From Sclerotiophoma versabilis (lineage: Eukaryota; Ascomycota; Dothideomycetes; Pleosporales; Didymellaceae): a DNA stretch of 64,000 nucleotides. Shown piece by piece: positions 20,106 to 30,028 of the stretch. The position numbers were made by a program, and so were the translations under genes. The notes beneath the pieces are model-generated. The model had not been told where the DNA came from and did not search any database. It saw only the letters and a list, made by a program, of their open reading frames with translations. The stretch is from positions 806,001-870,000 of the forward strand of contig JAAROD010000044.1 in the NCBI GenBank assembly GCA_012274445.1, written 5' to 3'. The stretch's first letter is position 1. The number at the start of each line of letters is the position of its first letter.

Positions 20106-21915
20106 ATGTCGGACGATGCTCTACACCCCAGATTTATGGGGCTTACAGGCCGGCCACTGAGTACGGCTGTGTCAGTGGTTGCTACTACTGGCTTTCTTCT
20201 ATTCGGCTACGATCGTAAGTGACTGGTATTTTGTGATTCTAAAACAGCTTAGAATCCAAGAACAAAGGCTGGAAGTCTTCTGGGATATATCTGAAATCCT
20301 GCTGACCTTGGAAACAGAGGGTGTAATGTCCGGGATTATTTCAGCCGAGCCATTCAACGCTTACTTCCCTGAAATCCTTTACAATTCAACATGGCAAGGT
20401 TTCGTGACTGCCATCTACGAAATCGGTTGTCTTGCTGGTGCAATTACCATGCTTTTGTACGGCGATACTCTCGGTCGCCGCAGAGCCATCATGACCGGTG
20501 CGGTCATTATGATTATCGGCACAATCATTCAGGTCACGCCTATCAAGGGACACCATGCGGGCGCACAATTCATCTTGGGAAGGACTATAACCGGTGTTGG
20601 CAACGGCATGAACACGGCCACGATTCCAACATACCAGGCTGAGTGTTCTAAAACCTCAAACCGGGGACTGTTGATCTGCATCGAAGGCGGCGTTATTGCT
20701 TTCGGGACGTTGATCGCATACTGGACTGACTACGGCTGCTCGTATGGTCCTGATCAGCTAACTTGGCGCTTTCCCATCGCGTTCCAGATAAGCTTCGCTC
20801 TGATCATCTTATTTGGCCCAATGTATCTACCCGAGAGTCCTCGTTGGCTGCTGAGTAAAGATCGCCATGAAGATGCTATTAAGGTTATTGCAGCACTTCG
20901 TGGATACAGCACAGACTCGGAGGAGACTCGCCTCGAGGCTCATATCATCATGGACTCGCTTCGCGCTTCTGGCCACAAGGGCGGCAACACTCCGTTCAGC
21001 GCTCTATTCACCAACGGAAAGACGCAACATTTCCGGCGCATGATGCTCGGCGCATCTTCTCAATTGATGCAACAGATTGGTGGTTGTAACGCAGTCATTT
21101 ATTACTTCCCAATCTTGTTCGAGAAGTCGATTGGACAGACTCACGAAATGTCGCTACTACTGGGCGGTATTAACATGATAGTGTACTCAATATTTGCAAC
21201 CACATCCTGGTTTATCATTGAGCGTGTCGGGCGTCGCAATCTATTCTTGATTGGTACTGTTGGGCAGGGTAAGTTCTCCATGTTGGCCTCATCCTTATGG
21301 CTGGTACTGAATAATTGTAGGCTTATCGATGGTCATCGTATTCGGAGCTCTAATTCCAGGCAACCCGGATGCTGCTAAGGGCGCCGCTGTTGGCTTGTTC
21401 ACATATATCGCTTTCTTTGGCGCAACGTGGCTGCCTCTTCCTTGGCTCTACCCTGCTGAGGTCAACCCAATCAAGACCCGTGGCAAGGCGAATGCTGTAT
21501 CAACATGCACGAACTGGCTTTTCAACTTCGTCGTCGTCATGATCACGCCAGTCATGATCTCCAACATTGGTGAGTAAACTTTCCTGTACCGTCATGGGCA
21601 TCGAACTGAAAGAAATCAGGCTGGGGTACATACCTCTTCTTCGCTGTTGTCAATGCGTGCTTCCTGCCGTTCATCTATATTTACTACCCGGAGACGGCCA
21701 AGCGCTCACTTGAAGAGATCGACTTGATCTTCGCGAAGGGTTACCTTGAAAATATGAACTACGTCAAGGCTGCGAAAGATCTGCCGTACTTGGACGAGCA
21801 TGGCATCGAGCAGATGCAGCGTCAATATGGTTTCTTCGACGAACACGATGCCGGCTTGGAGATCCTTGGCGAGAAACAGGGCCATGGCCTGGTTTCTGAA
21901 GCCGTCACACCATGA
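20106..21915 (+). CDS. MFS sugar/polyol porter, STL1-like
   Basis: Exons are 20106-20214, 20318-21268, 21321-21569 and 21620-21915 (534 aa); all introns are GT-AG and in phase. It belongs to the sugar porter family (12 transmembrane helices). Signatures are LLFGYDQGVMSGII in TM1 (made by the first splice), GDTLGRRRAI after TM2, PESPRWLLSKDRHEDA at the end of TM6 (about residue 207), QQIGGCNAVIYYFPILFEKS in TM7, and GWGTYLFFAVVNA with YIYYPETAKRSLEEID after TM12. The QGVMSGII and C-terminal pattern resemble Stl1-type glycerol/proton symporters and related hexose porters; the substrate cannot be read from sequence. The cytosolic C-terminal tail is about 65 residues. Confidence 0.88.
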
Positions 21916-22686
21916 GCAATGATGAGCGGCACAGTCCATGTCGTGACATGCGCAACAGAATTGCGAAACAGGCCTGACACTGTGAGAGAATTCATGGCAT
22001 GATTTGTAGGCTGCTTGGTTAACCACGGGCTTCGAATGCTTGGTTGAAGACCTGTCACGGATGCATTAGGCAGCTGCATTGTAGGGCGTCCAGACGTACC
22101 GGGTCGGGGCCTCGTAGACCACGGCTATGCATGGCCAGAACAGGTGTTCTGTCTAGCAGGGCGCTTGCCTTGATATGTATAATAATAATGTCGACGCAAC
22201 ATTTAGCACCACACTTATGCTGACAAAAGGATGTTCACGGGCCGGCGGTAAGCGGATGACTGCAGCCGTCAGGAATTCGTATGCGAACGGACTGCTTCAA
22301 GTCCAAGGCCCGACGATGCCGTGATGTTTGTCCGATGCGCAGGTGATATATCAGCTGCCAAATGTGCTTGCAAACGTCATCGCCCTCGAGTGGCTGAAAC
22401 AGGCTGTAATTAGAGGTTAGGCTGTCTGTGAAGAATGGATTAGGGCAGCTCTGATAGGCAGTGGCTATCAAAGGAACGGGCCCCGCGGTAGATCATAACC
22501 AGCACGAGCCCCTCAACCCCAACAACTGCACTTCTTCAACACTCTGTCTCTAAATACACAAACACTCGATTTCGCCCGCCGGAAGCTCCCGCACTGTTCG
22601 ATCAAAGACCGCCCTGTTGCTGTTGCGCAGAATAGACTGGTAACGCCGCGCGGCGTGGTACCGGCTGCGAAACTGCGGCTGCCAGC
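21916..22686. other. Intergenic between porter and ATG101
   Basis: Contains the porter 3' flank and the ATG101 upstream region. No gene is recognised on either strand. Confidence 0.45.
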
Positions 22687-23446
22687 ATGGCACAACGCCG
22701 GCGACCCGAGTACAACCTCGAGATCTTCGCGGACCTGGCGTGCGTGAAGGATGTGGTGAAGGGTGAGTCAACGTTTCTGCCCTGCATGTTCCCAAAACTC
22801 CAGATATCTGTGAAGGGTCTTGCCTGCCCCCACTTCCCCTCCGTCCGGCATGTACCGAGCCCTAAAGAACCGGAGCTAAGATTTGCTGTAGCCATACTGC
22901 ACACCATATTCTTCCACCGCTACTTCACCTCTATATCACCTCTTACTCGCGACCTTCTCGACCTCACCCTTCCCGCCATCGACGATGTAGACTTGGAAAC
23001 GCTGATCGACCAAAGGACGATAGCATTGGTACGGGCGATAGACAGCACCCATCAGCAAAGAGGAAGAGGGCAACTTGTTGTGCAATTCTTTGAGAAGAAG
23101 CGGAGAAAGACGTATTTCTTTGGCAAAGCAGACGAGGACGTATGCTGGGAGCAATGGACGCTGGACGTGACCCTCGCCCAGCCGAGGACGGAAGCTGGTA
23201 TGTTCTACACCCCGCGCCCAACCAGGCTGCCACTGACGGACTCGCTCAGATGTCATCAAAGTCCGCCGTGCTATGACCAAGTCACTTGAGAAAGCCGCAC
23301 ATAAGATCATCGGCATTGTAAACCGCGACAAAGACCATATCCCGCCCATCACCACGACCGACGCCAACCCTTTCCCATACCACATCATCGTCAACCCCAA
23401 ATCTGCGCCCGAGAGCGACTGGCGACCACGCATTGGCCTGTTCTGA
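22687..23446 (+). CDS. ATG101: Autophagy-related protein 101
   Basis: Exons are 22687-22762, 22892-23197 and 23250-23446 (192 aa). Atg101 is a HORMA-fold partner of Atg13 in the Atg1/ULK initiation complex of species that lack Atg29/Atg31. The spliced product reads PEYNLEIFADLACVKDVVK, ILHTIFFHRYFTSI, TRDLLDLTLPAIDDVDLETL, VQFFEKKRRKTYFF, CWEQWTLDVTLAQPRTE and the C-terminal IVNRDKDHIPPITTTDANPF. These are the conserved Atg101 blocks. Intron 1 (129 nt) is divisible by three and stop-free, so an unspliced product would carry 43 extra residues; the conserved VVKAILHTIFFHRYF join shows it should be removed. Intron 2 is 52 nt. Confidence 0.93.
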
Positions 23447-24213
23447 TAATCCCTCAAGCTATGGGGACGGGCCTGACCGCTGTATATACTGATACGACGA
23501 CACGACATTGAAAGAGGAAGTTCAACACCACTCGAAATATTGTAATCCTGTAACCGCAAGTGACGATACCCATAAAAAGAGACGGAAAAGTTGGGAGTTT
23601 GAGTGCTACGACACGAACCTCGCCCTTCACCACCAAAAAAGCCCGCAGGGTACGCACGACTGTACAGTGTCCGCTTAGTCGGACAAAGCACATCCGGATA
23701 GTGGCATGGCTTCATTGTTAGGTTTTTTTCTAATTTGTCGTTCGTTTATCTGGCTACATGTCAGCCTTATTCTCATCATTGTTTCAGTTATACAAGATAC
23801 CCCTTTCCAAATTCAAACCCTGTTCAATATTCAGACCAATCGTTCCTGCTCGAAGCCGTACCTCCATTGTGATGCTACTAATTGAGATTATCGGTCGTTT
23901 TCGGCTGCATCAGCAACTTGATACGTCGCAGACAACGTTACCCACGTCATTGCAAGGGAAGAGAGAAGTTACGAACAAAGGATCAATCTGAAACAACACA
24001 CGAACTGAATTCCAAACCCCAGCAACCTACTTCTACATACGGGGTTGCGTGCCACAGGCATATCTCAAGCCAACAATAGTGCAGAGGGTGCTGCGTCACG
24101 ACCGTAGCACGTGGCCACTGAAACCAAGTCCATCTCGCTCATTCTATACCTTGCAGTACCCCTACTCGTTTTCACTTCCGCATCAGGAGCTCAGGAAAGG
24201 AGAGTAGGCTCAG
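23447..24213. other. Convergent intergenic region ATG101/RiPP precursor
   Basis: Holds the 3' flanks of ATG101 (+) and the repeat-peptide precursor (-). Frames in this region show no domain. It marks the left edge of the putative RiPP cluster. Confidence 0.45.
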
Positions 24214-24942
24214 TCAGTTCTTAGAGATCTTCCAGGCCTCATCCTGTTCGGCACGCTTGGAGATCTTCCATGCTTCGTCTTGCTCAACGTCGCTGTCGCG
24301 CTTGGAGATCTTCCAGGCTTCATCTTGCTCAGCACGCTTGGAAATCTTCCAAGCCTCATCCTGCTCGACATCTGTAGCTCGCTTGGAGATCTTCCAAGCT
24401 TCGTCCTGTTCGATAGCATTTTCACGCTTCGAGATCTTCCAGGCCTCGTCCTGTTCGACATCATCTCCGCGTTTGGAGATCTTCCATGCTTCATCCTGTT
24501 CGGCACGCTTAGAAATCTTCCAAGCCTCGTCCTGCTCAATTGCACCACCGCGCTTGGAAATTTTCCAGGCCTCATCTTGCTCAATAGCTTCACCGCGGCG
24601 CGAAATCTTCCTACAAATCAGTCAGCAAGGTGACTCGTTGGGCATAACAGGGACACCCACCAGGCCTCATCCTGCTCAACGGCGTCGTCACGCCTGGAGA
24701 TCTTCCATGCTTCATCTTGCTCAGCACGTTTAGAAATCTTCCAAGCTTCATCCTGCTCCACGCCCTCAGCACGGCGTGAGATCTTCCTGTGGATTTGGTC
24801 AGCACATCCGTCACGTTGATACCATCATCCCTGCAGCTTACCAGGCTTCGTCTTGCTCCACGGCTTCAGCACGAGGTATGGCCACAGCCTGAGCTCCGAG
24901 AGCCATAGCAAAGGCGACAATGATGGACTTAGAGAAAAGCAT
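24214..24942 (-). CDS. Secreted kexin-processed repeat-peptide precursor (dikaritin-type RiPP candidate)
   Basis: Exons are 24942-24842, 24786-24661 and 24610-24214 (207 aa). A typical signal peptide (MLFSKSIIVAFAMALGAQA) leads into 13 tandem units. Each has the invariant EQDEAWKIS followed by KR or RR, except the last, which ends KISKN-stop. Nine units have a four-residue spacer ending in V or I (AEAV, AEGV, DDAV, GEAI, GGAI, GDDV, ENAI, ATDV, DSDV); four have only Ala. Dibasic sites fit Kex2 cleavage in the Golgi. This is the architecture of UstA-like precursors of fungal dikaritin RiPPs, and a UstYa gene is divergently adjacent. Both introns (55 and 50 nt) split the Trp codon as TG|G in repeats 1 and 4. 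The core product is unknown; it has no Tyr or Phe, unlike ustiloxin, phomopsin and asperipin cores. A pheromone-like or general kexin-processed protein is the alternative. Confidence 0.9.
24217..24863 (-). repeat. 13-unit imperfect tandem repeat encoding EQDEAWKIS-KR
   Basis: Units of 36 nt (short form) or 45 nt (long form) repeat through all three exons of the precursor gene. Amino acids of the nine-residue block are identical in all units while synonymous codons differ, for example Ala as GCT/GCC/GCA, Ser as TCT/TCC/TCG/TCA and Glu as GAA/GAG. Confidence 0.92.
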
Positions 24943-25464
24943 CTTGTCGAATGGTGTAAGTGAGAGTAATACTACTGATGAGAGCAGGTACAAGTATGAA
25001 TGAAGACTGGTGATCTGGCAGTGCTGATATTCAACGACATCGACAACAGGCTTTATATATGCTTTACTTCCTCTTCCACATCTTTACGCGGTGTCAGATG
25101 TGGTTAGGATCCTCGATAGCCAAGCTCCAGCCTATCTTGCGCAAGAGGCGCTGACGGTTCGTGTTACTCTGGTCCGGTCATGTCAATGCATGCTTTCATG
25201 CCACCTTCTGACTTGGGTATATGCACGTCAGTGTCAGAATTTAGCCTAACATGCATCTTATCGCACGTCTAGGCGCAGTGCTATAGTGCAGGGGTTGCAG
25301 TTCACTTCAGTTGCTGGTATCCACCCCAGCGTCTTATGTTTGGGGTTTGCACGCTCCCCCCACCTCCCACTTGACTTTCTCATCATTGACTACCTCCTTC
25401 TTCAGTCTTTGATTCCTGTAACTTGAGCTCACTTCAAATCTTTCTTTCACGCCCTTCTGCAACC
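24943..25464. promoter_or_regulatory. Bidirectional promoter between the precursor and UstYa genes
   Basis: 522 bp separate the two divergent ATGs. On the minus strand TATATAAA (25052-25059) lies about 110 bp upstream of the precursor ATG. The UstYa side is pyrimidine-rich (CTCCCCCCACCTCCC at about 25353-25368) and lacks a clear TATA box. Co-regulation of both genes is inferred from this layout. Confidence 0.6.
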
Positions 25465-26548
25465 ATGGAGAAATACACGTCAGTTCCTACCTCTGATACC
25501 TCGGCTACCGAGGGCTTGTTGAGCAAAGATGTTCGCAACAGCCTGGACTCCAGCTCAATGGAAGACTTCGGTCCCAGGTATAAACCTCGCTCCTGGTACC
25601 GCCACAATGAACGTACATTCATTACAGGCATTGTCGTGTTCCTGGCCAACATGACCATCTGTGTTGTCTACACGCACTGGCTCACATCTCAATACTCCCA
25701 CTTCAAACCTGCACATCCATGGTGTATGTCCCTCAATCACTTCTAAATATTCCAATACGCTAAGCATCTTGCAGCTCCAGCTCGTGACGCGATCAAGTAT
25801 GAGCAGAGGGAATTTGACTTGGTCCGCATTCATCTTGGTAACGGGAGCATGAACCCAGAGAAGACAGGCCACTTCAACGGTCCCCCAACACCAGAGCTTA
25901 CCGCCGAGTGGAAGCAGCTCATGCAACATCAGAACTTCCGTCTACAGAAAGAGGAGTACGGACCGTTTGCCGACGATGAGAACCTTGTAGAGCTTGCTGA
26001 TAAATCTGGTTACATGGCCACGGTAGCCGTATATCACGGCTTGCACTGCATAAAGAGGCTCCATCACTACCTTTACCAAGCTGACTACTATCCTGGAATA
26101 TCAGCTGAAGACAAGGACCTTCTGACGTTCCACGCAGGTAAGTACTTATGCAGTTGAGTCTTGGAGATCCACTGACTAGGACAGAGCACTGCATTGATTG
26201 GCTCAGACAATACATACAATGCAACGCTGATACGACAATCATCCCGTACTACTGGGGTGACAGCCAAAGCTCACCTTTAGCTACTGACAAGGCGAAACAC
26301 ACATGTGTAGCTTGGAAACCCCTGGAGCATTGGGCGACCGAGCGTTCCTTTGACGCATTTACGCCCGGTTTGCTCGTCCACCCTACCTACGGTAAGCGCA
26401 CTCGATCTCCAAGCTTCTTGATGTACCAAGCTAACACGATGCAGGGAAGCTATTTGGTGACGATTACAAGGGCAACCCGTTGGGCATTGTAGCTGAAGAT
26501 TATTCATTCTCTGGCCAGCACGGTGCTGCAGCGCATGGTGAACACTGA
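25465..26548 (+). CDS. UstYa-type (DUF3328) oxidase, putative RiPP cyclase
   Basis: Exons are 25465-25723, 25775-26137, 26185-26391 and 26445-26548 (310 aa). UstYa-family proteins install oxidative cross-links in dikaritin precursors (ustiloxin, phomopsin, asperipin, victorin). A cytosolic Ser-rich N-terminus is followed by one membrane anchor (TFITGIVVFLANMTICVVYT, about residues 51-70) and a luminal domain opening W-SPARDAIKYE. The two HxxHC motifs that define the family are both intact: HGLHC at 174-178 and HAEHC at 206-210, the latter formed across an intron. The luminal placement matches a substrate travelling through the ER/Golgi with the kexin-processed precursor. Length is typical. 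Its divergent promoter with the precursor strongly suggests a shared pathway. Confidence 0.9.
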
Positions 26549-28089
26549 TATTGGTTCGACTTAAGTCAGGCTCGCAAAAGTCGCGATGTTGTTGCCTCTC
26601 GAAGCTTAGTAGTTTTCTCTAGTAGCACGTTGAATGGACACGTTGCTGTTGATCTTGGTGGCTTGAAGGGAAATCTGAATACTTGCAGATATGCATGCAG
26701 CACATCATTAGGCTTCGTCAGGGGAGAATTAGTTTGGCCAACCAGAGCCCATATCAATGTTCGTTCAAGCATCTTGCGGAACGGCGCGAGGCATTCCTTG
26801 TTTGTGGAGGCTGCAGGGTCTTTCTGGGCGATAGCGCTCGGTTCGTACCATAACGATGGCGCCACCTTCCACAACGGGACACGAGTGATCAAAGTTTCGA
26901 GGCGACCTGCACAGCAACAATACACCCCAGCGTCGCCTACTTTACGTTGGCGCCGCGAAGGACGCGCTGGTGCATTAGAGGCACCAAACGACATGAAATT
27001 AGGTGGTCCCGCGTCCGTGCACTGTGAACATCAACTACGGGTACAGGAGCTTGCCAAATCTTGGGCTGGGTGGTCCATGCCTCGCGCATCTGCTGATGAA
27101 TTGCTTTAAGTTTGTGGCACAAACGCTGACTCGAGTAGGAGTGGCTACTATCCGGACCTTCCCCTTACAGAAGGGATGCTGATGACCGACACCTCTCCGA
27201 ACATGCAGTTCACAGCAAATGCGGGAGAGTGCTTATTGCGAGTAACCCTGCTGCTTGTGCATGCTAAGCCTGTTCTTCGCGTAAGACCACCCTGCATTCG
27301 TGCAACAAGCCCCTACCAAGATAAGCAAATGATGCCGGAAATGCAGATACGCCAGCAAATTGCTTGGCAACTATGCACCATGTGTCAGGCCTCCAGTCAT
27401 CTACAACACACGCCGCAGTAGGAAGGCAGGGTTTGTGACACCATATCGGCCCATAGTTTTACAGCAACACTGCGAATCGGCGTGGGACCGAATGCCCATC
27501 GAGTGTCCGTGCGATCAATAATGGAGACGTGAGTCAGCTGCACCGAACGGTTAGCCTCTGAGGCATGCATCAACGGACCAGACAATCTTTCCCCACCTGC
27601 AAATGCGATCCTACGAAAATAAGCTGGCATCAGAAGAGAAGGCCCTTGTATACACTTATGCTAGTTGGCTGAAAAAGTGTATGGAGCATAATCGCTAGAG
27701 CCGTGTCGTGTAACGCACCATTAACCCAGTCCAGGCCATCGTGCAACACTTTGTTCATCGGACATGCCGGCGCTGAGCTTCACAACTACGTACTGATTAA
27801 GCGGACCGGAGTATGCATGATATCCCCTGACAGCCAAGTATCCACGAGGTTGAGTGTATCTAGACTGTCATGGACCGTATGACCCAAAAGACAGGGTGCT
27901 TGGTCCGGGGTAGCAGTATGTAGCTGCACAGCTCAACGAAATGATAGATTGATCAAATGTCACAATAACTACTACCTGCTTGATTAGTTGAGACGGTACG
28001 CCTTGACGAATCTTTCAGGGTCGGAAGTCTACCCTGCCTTTAACCTCAGACCTGCACTGTTCTTACTCGAGTTCCTCACCTGGCTAAAC
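26549..28089. other. Intergenic stretch inside the putative RiPP cluster
   Basis: 1.5 kb between two UstYa-like genes. Long open frames overlap on both strands at 26566-27109 (142 aa on minus, 159 aa on plus) without a domain I recognise or supporting splice sites. Beyond about 27120 nothing coding is supported. This is where an additional cluster gene could hide. Confidence 0.35.
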
Positions 28090-28920
28090 ATGAACATTTC
28101 TAAGATGCCATACCACTCCTTGAAGGCGTCGGACCCAAGTGATTTCCCCTCGGCCAGCCTTGTCCAAGAGCATACCCTCGAGGACGCAACCCCCTTCCCA
28201 ACAACGAAGCGGAGTCACCATCTTCTATCATTACTGCCTCGTCTGGTGGTCATCTTGTTCGCAATATGGGGATTCCTGTCGCTTCTTGCAACAATAACTC
28301 AGCAAAGTCGGTTTAAGGACTTCGACGTTTATCGACCGGTGACACTCCCTAAACACTACAATCGCTGCGATTGCGGATCGACAGTGACAGAAGCACGCAT
28401 CAAAGGTTGCAAATACGACTCCATGGGAGCAGCGTGGCTACCTGATTACTGTCGAGACGACGAACTCACTGCCAATTTTGCACAATCTGGAACCGAACCA
28501 GATGGCTCTTGGCCTTACTACGCTGACGCAAATGGTACACAGCGACTAAGTCTCGAAGAAATTGCGGGGCTGGGAAAGGGTAGCTTCTATGCGACGCGAT
28601 ACTGGCATGTAGCACACTGCTTGTTTTACTGGGAAAAGTAAGGACTGCTTGCTCTCTATATGCACTTGCGGTAGGACTGACAATCTCAGATATGTCCGGA
28701 TGCGAGACACTGGCGCAGTCATGGAGGCCCGTTTCGATAGAGTCAAACATACACAGCACTGTCGTAAGCTCGCTTTGAAGCGCAATGCTGATCCTGATCT
28801 GCTGATTGCTGTAGAGGTAAGGTCCACATCAACAGAGCAGCACAGTATGCTGATGATTTCCAGATAGCAATGAATTCACAGGTAGACGATCTTGGTAGCA
28901 CCGAACATGATCATCAGTAG
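28090..28920 (+). CDS. Second UstYa-like protein with HVAHC and HTQHC motifs
   Basis: Exons are 28090-28637, 28690-28816 and 28864-28920 (243 aa). An N-terminal cytosolic part of about 45 residues leads to a membrane anchor (about residues 46-69) and a luminal domain with several Cys (NRCDCGS, ARIKGCKYD, LPDYCRDDEL). Two HxxHC motifs are present, HVAHC at 173-177 and HTQHC at 203-207, with nearly the same spacing as in the first UstYa gene. It is otherwise very different and belongs to the more distant DUF3328-like branch that carries the GC-[HK]-[FY]-D...WLP-C-D block. Start could also be the ATG at 28105. It may modify the same peptide or a different one. The last exon is short and is the least certain part. 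Confidence 0.75.
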
Positions 28921-30028
28921 AGTGTAGGCAGATGTAAGGATCGTATCATTGTATACTAGCCCTACACTAGTAGGGCAGGTTATATCCTACAGGGATGTTG
29001 GCCCATGGTTTAACATATACTAGAACCTGTAGTGAAAGCCCAATTGGAGAGACGGGAGACAGTGGCCTTCTTGTAGTAAATACACTGAACTTTAAAGTGA
29101 AAAAACGGAAGAGCTTTTACCAAGAACGAATTCGGGTTCATGCTGTAAGCGGCATTATCTTTCTATGACATCAGATACTACTACTTCTGGGGCGCGAAGC
29201 AGAACACCACCTAAAGAGCGGCATCGCAAACAGCTCCAAGGGGAGCTTGTTCGAGATAACAGGACGTTGTATCCTTCGCCTTGGCAACATCGGTGAAGTC
29301 AAAGTAGAGCAGGTTGTAACCCTCGGCATTTACAGTGCTGGCAAAGACGTGGTATGTGCACCTGCAGAAGAACTCATGACAGAGAGAATCTTGACACTAT
29401 CGAGCTCAAGTTCACCATTCTTGAGAGTGATGAGGACACCGGTCGAGGTCTGTTTGAAGCTGCTGGCAAGGCTAGGCTGTCTGGCTTGAGAGGAAGCAGA
29501 AGTGGGTTTCCTGGCGGACCTGGAGGGTATGCCACAGCAGTAGCCGCTCGTGCAAGAAGGAGATTCGACCAAACAATGATGCCATTTGAAGTTGCTCGAA
29601 CTTATGACATACCCTTCGTTCTTGGATTTCACAGACTTGCAGCATCCCAGGCCGCGCGCTCATTAGCTAGACTGCGGCTGCAGGGTTGACATGTAAATCC
29701 ACATGGGTAACGGCTCATATAACATAAGTTCATCATCTTGAAGGTAGTAAGCAGTGTTGTAGTAACTAAAGTCTGTTGTTATTGGCGTTATTGTTGCGAG
29801 GATGCCGATGCAATGACGTTGCATTTGCGGCTCTGCACCGCACGTGGGGATGTGTGGGGCCTGATGCTCATCACCTCAGCCTCGACACCTGTCGCTCAAA
29901 CACATCCGCGCCCCATAATAGTAGACCGCCGCTATACGTCCTGTTTGTGATCGATCGTACCTGCGAACCCTCCGCAACCTTCCCCACTGCCCTCACACGT
30001 CCCATGGGCACTACACCACACGTCACCA
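28921..30028. other. Intergenic, right edge of the putative cluster
   Basis: Frames at 29330-29689 are open on both strands with Gly/Arg- or Ser-rich translations but no recognised domain. No gene is called. The last 150 bp are the upstream flank of the next gene. Confidence 0.4.

Noticed and set aside
20106..21915. Sugar porter as a transporter of the RiPP cluster
   Set aside because: ATG101 lies between, the promoter has carbon-control motifs, and the protein is a sugar porter rather than a peptide or drug exporter.
24214..24942. CRISPR-like regular repeats
   Set aside because: The repeats are protein-coding, vary synonymously, have no unique spacers of constant size and lie in a eukaryotic gene with a signal peptide and introns.
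24214..24942. Alpha-pheromone precursor (EA before Trp recalls Ste13-processed repeats)
   Set aside because: Known ascomycete alpha-pheromones have about 9-13 residues with Cys or PGQ-like cores; here WKIS is followed directly by KR. The adjacent UstYa gene fits a RiPP better. Kept as an alternative only.
29330..29689. Gly/Arg-rich plus frame beside the second UstYa-like gene
   Set aside because: Low-complexity translation, an equally open minus strand and no recognised family; could not be supported as a cluster gene.
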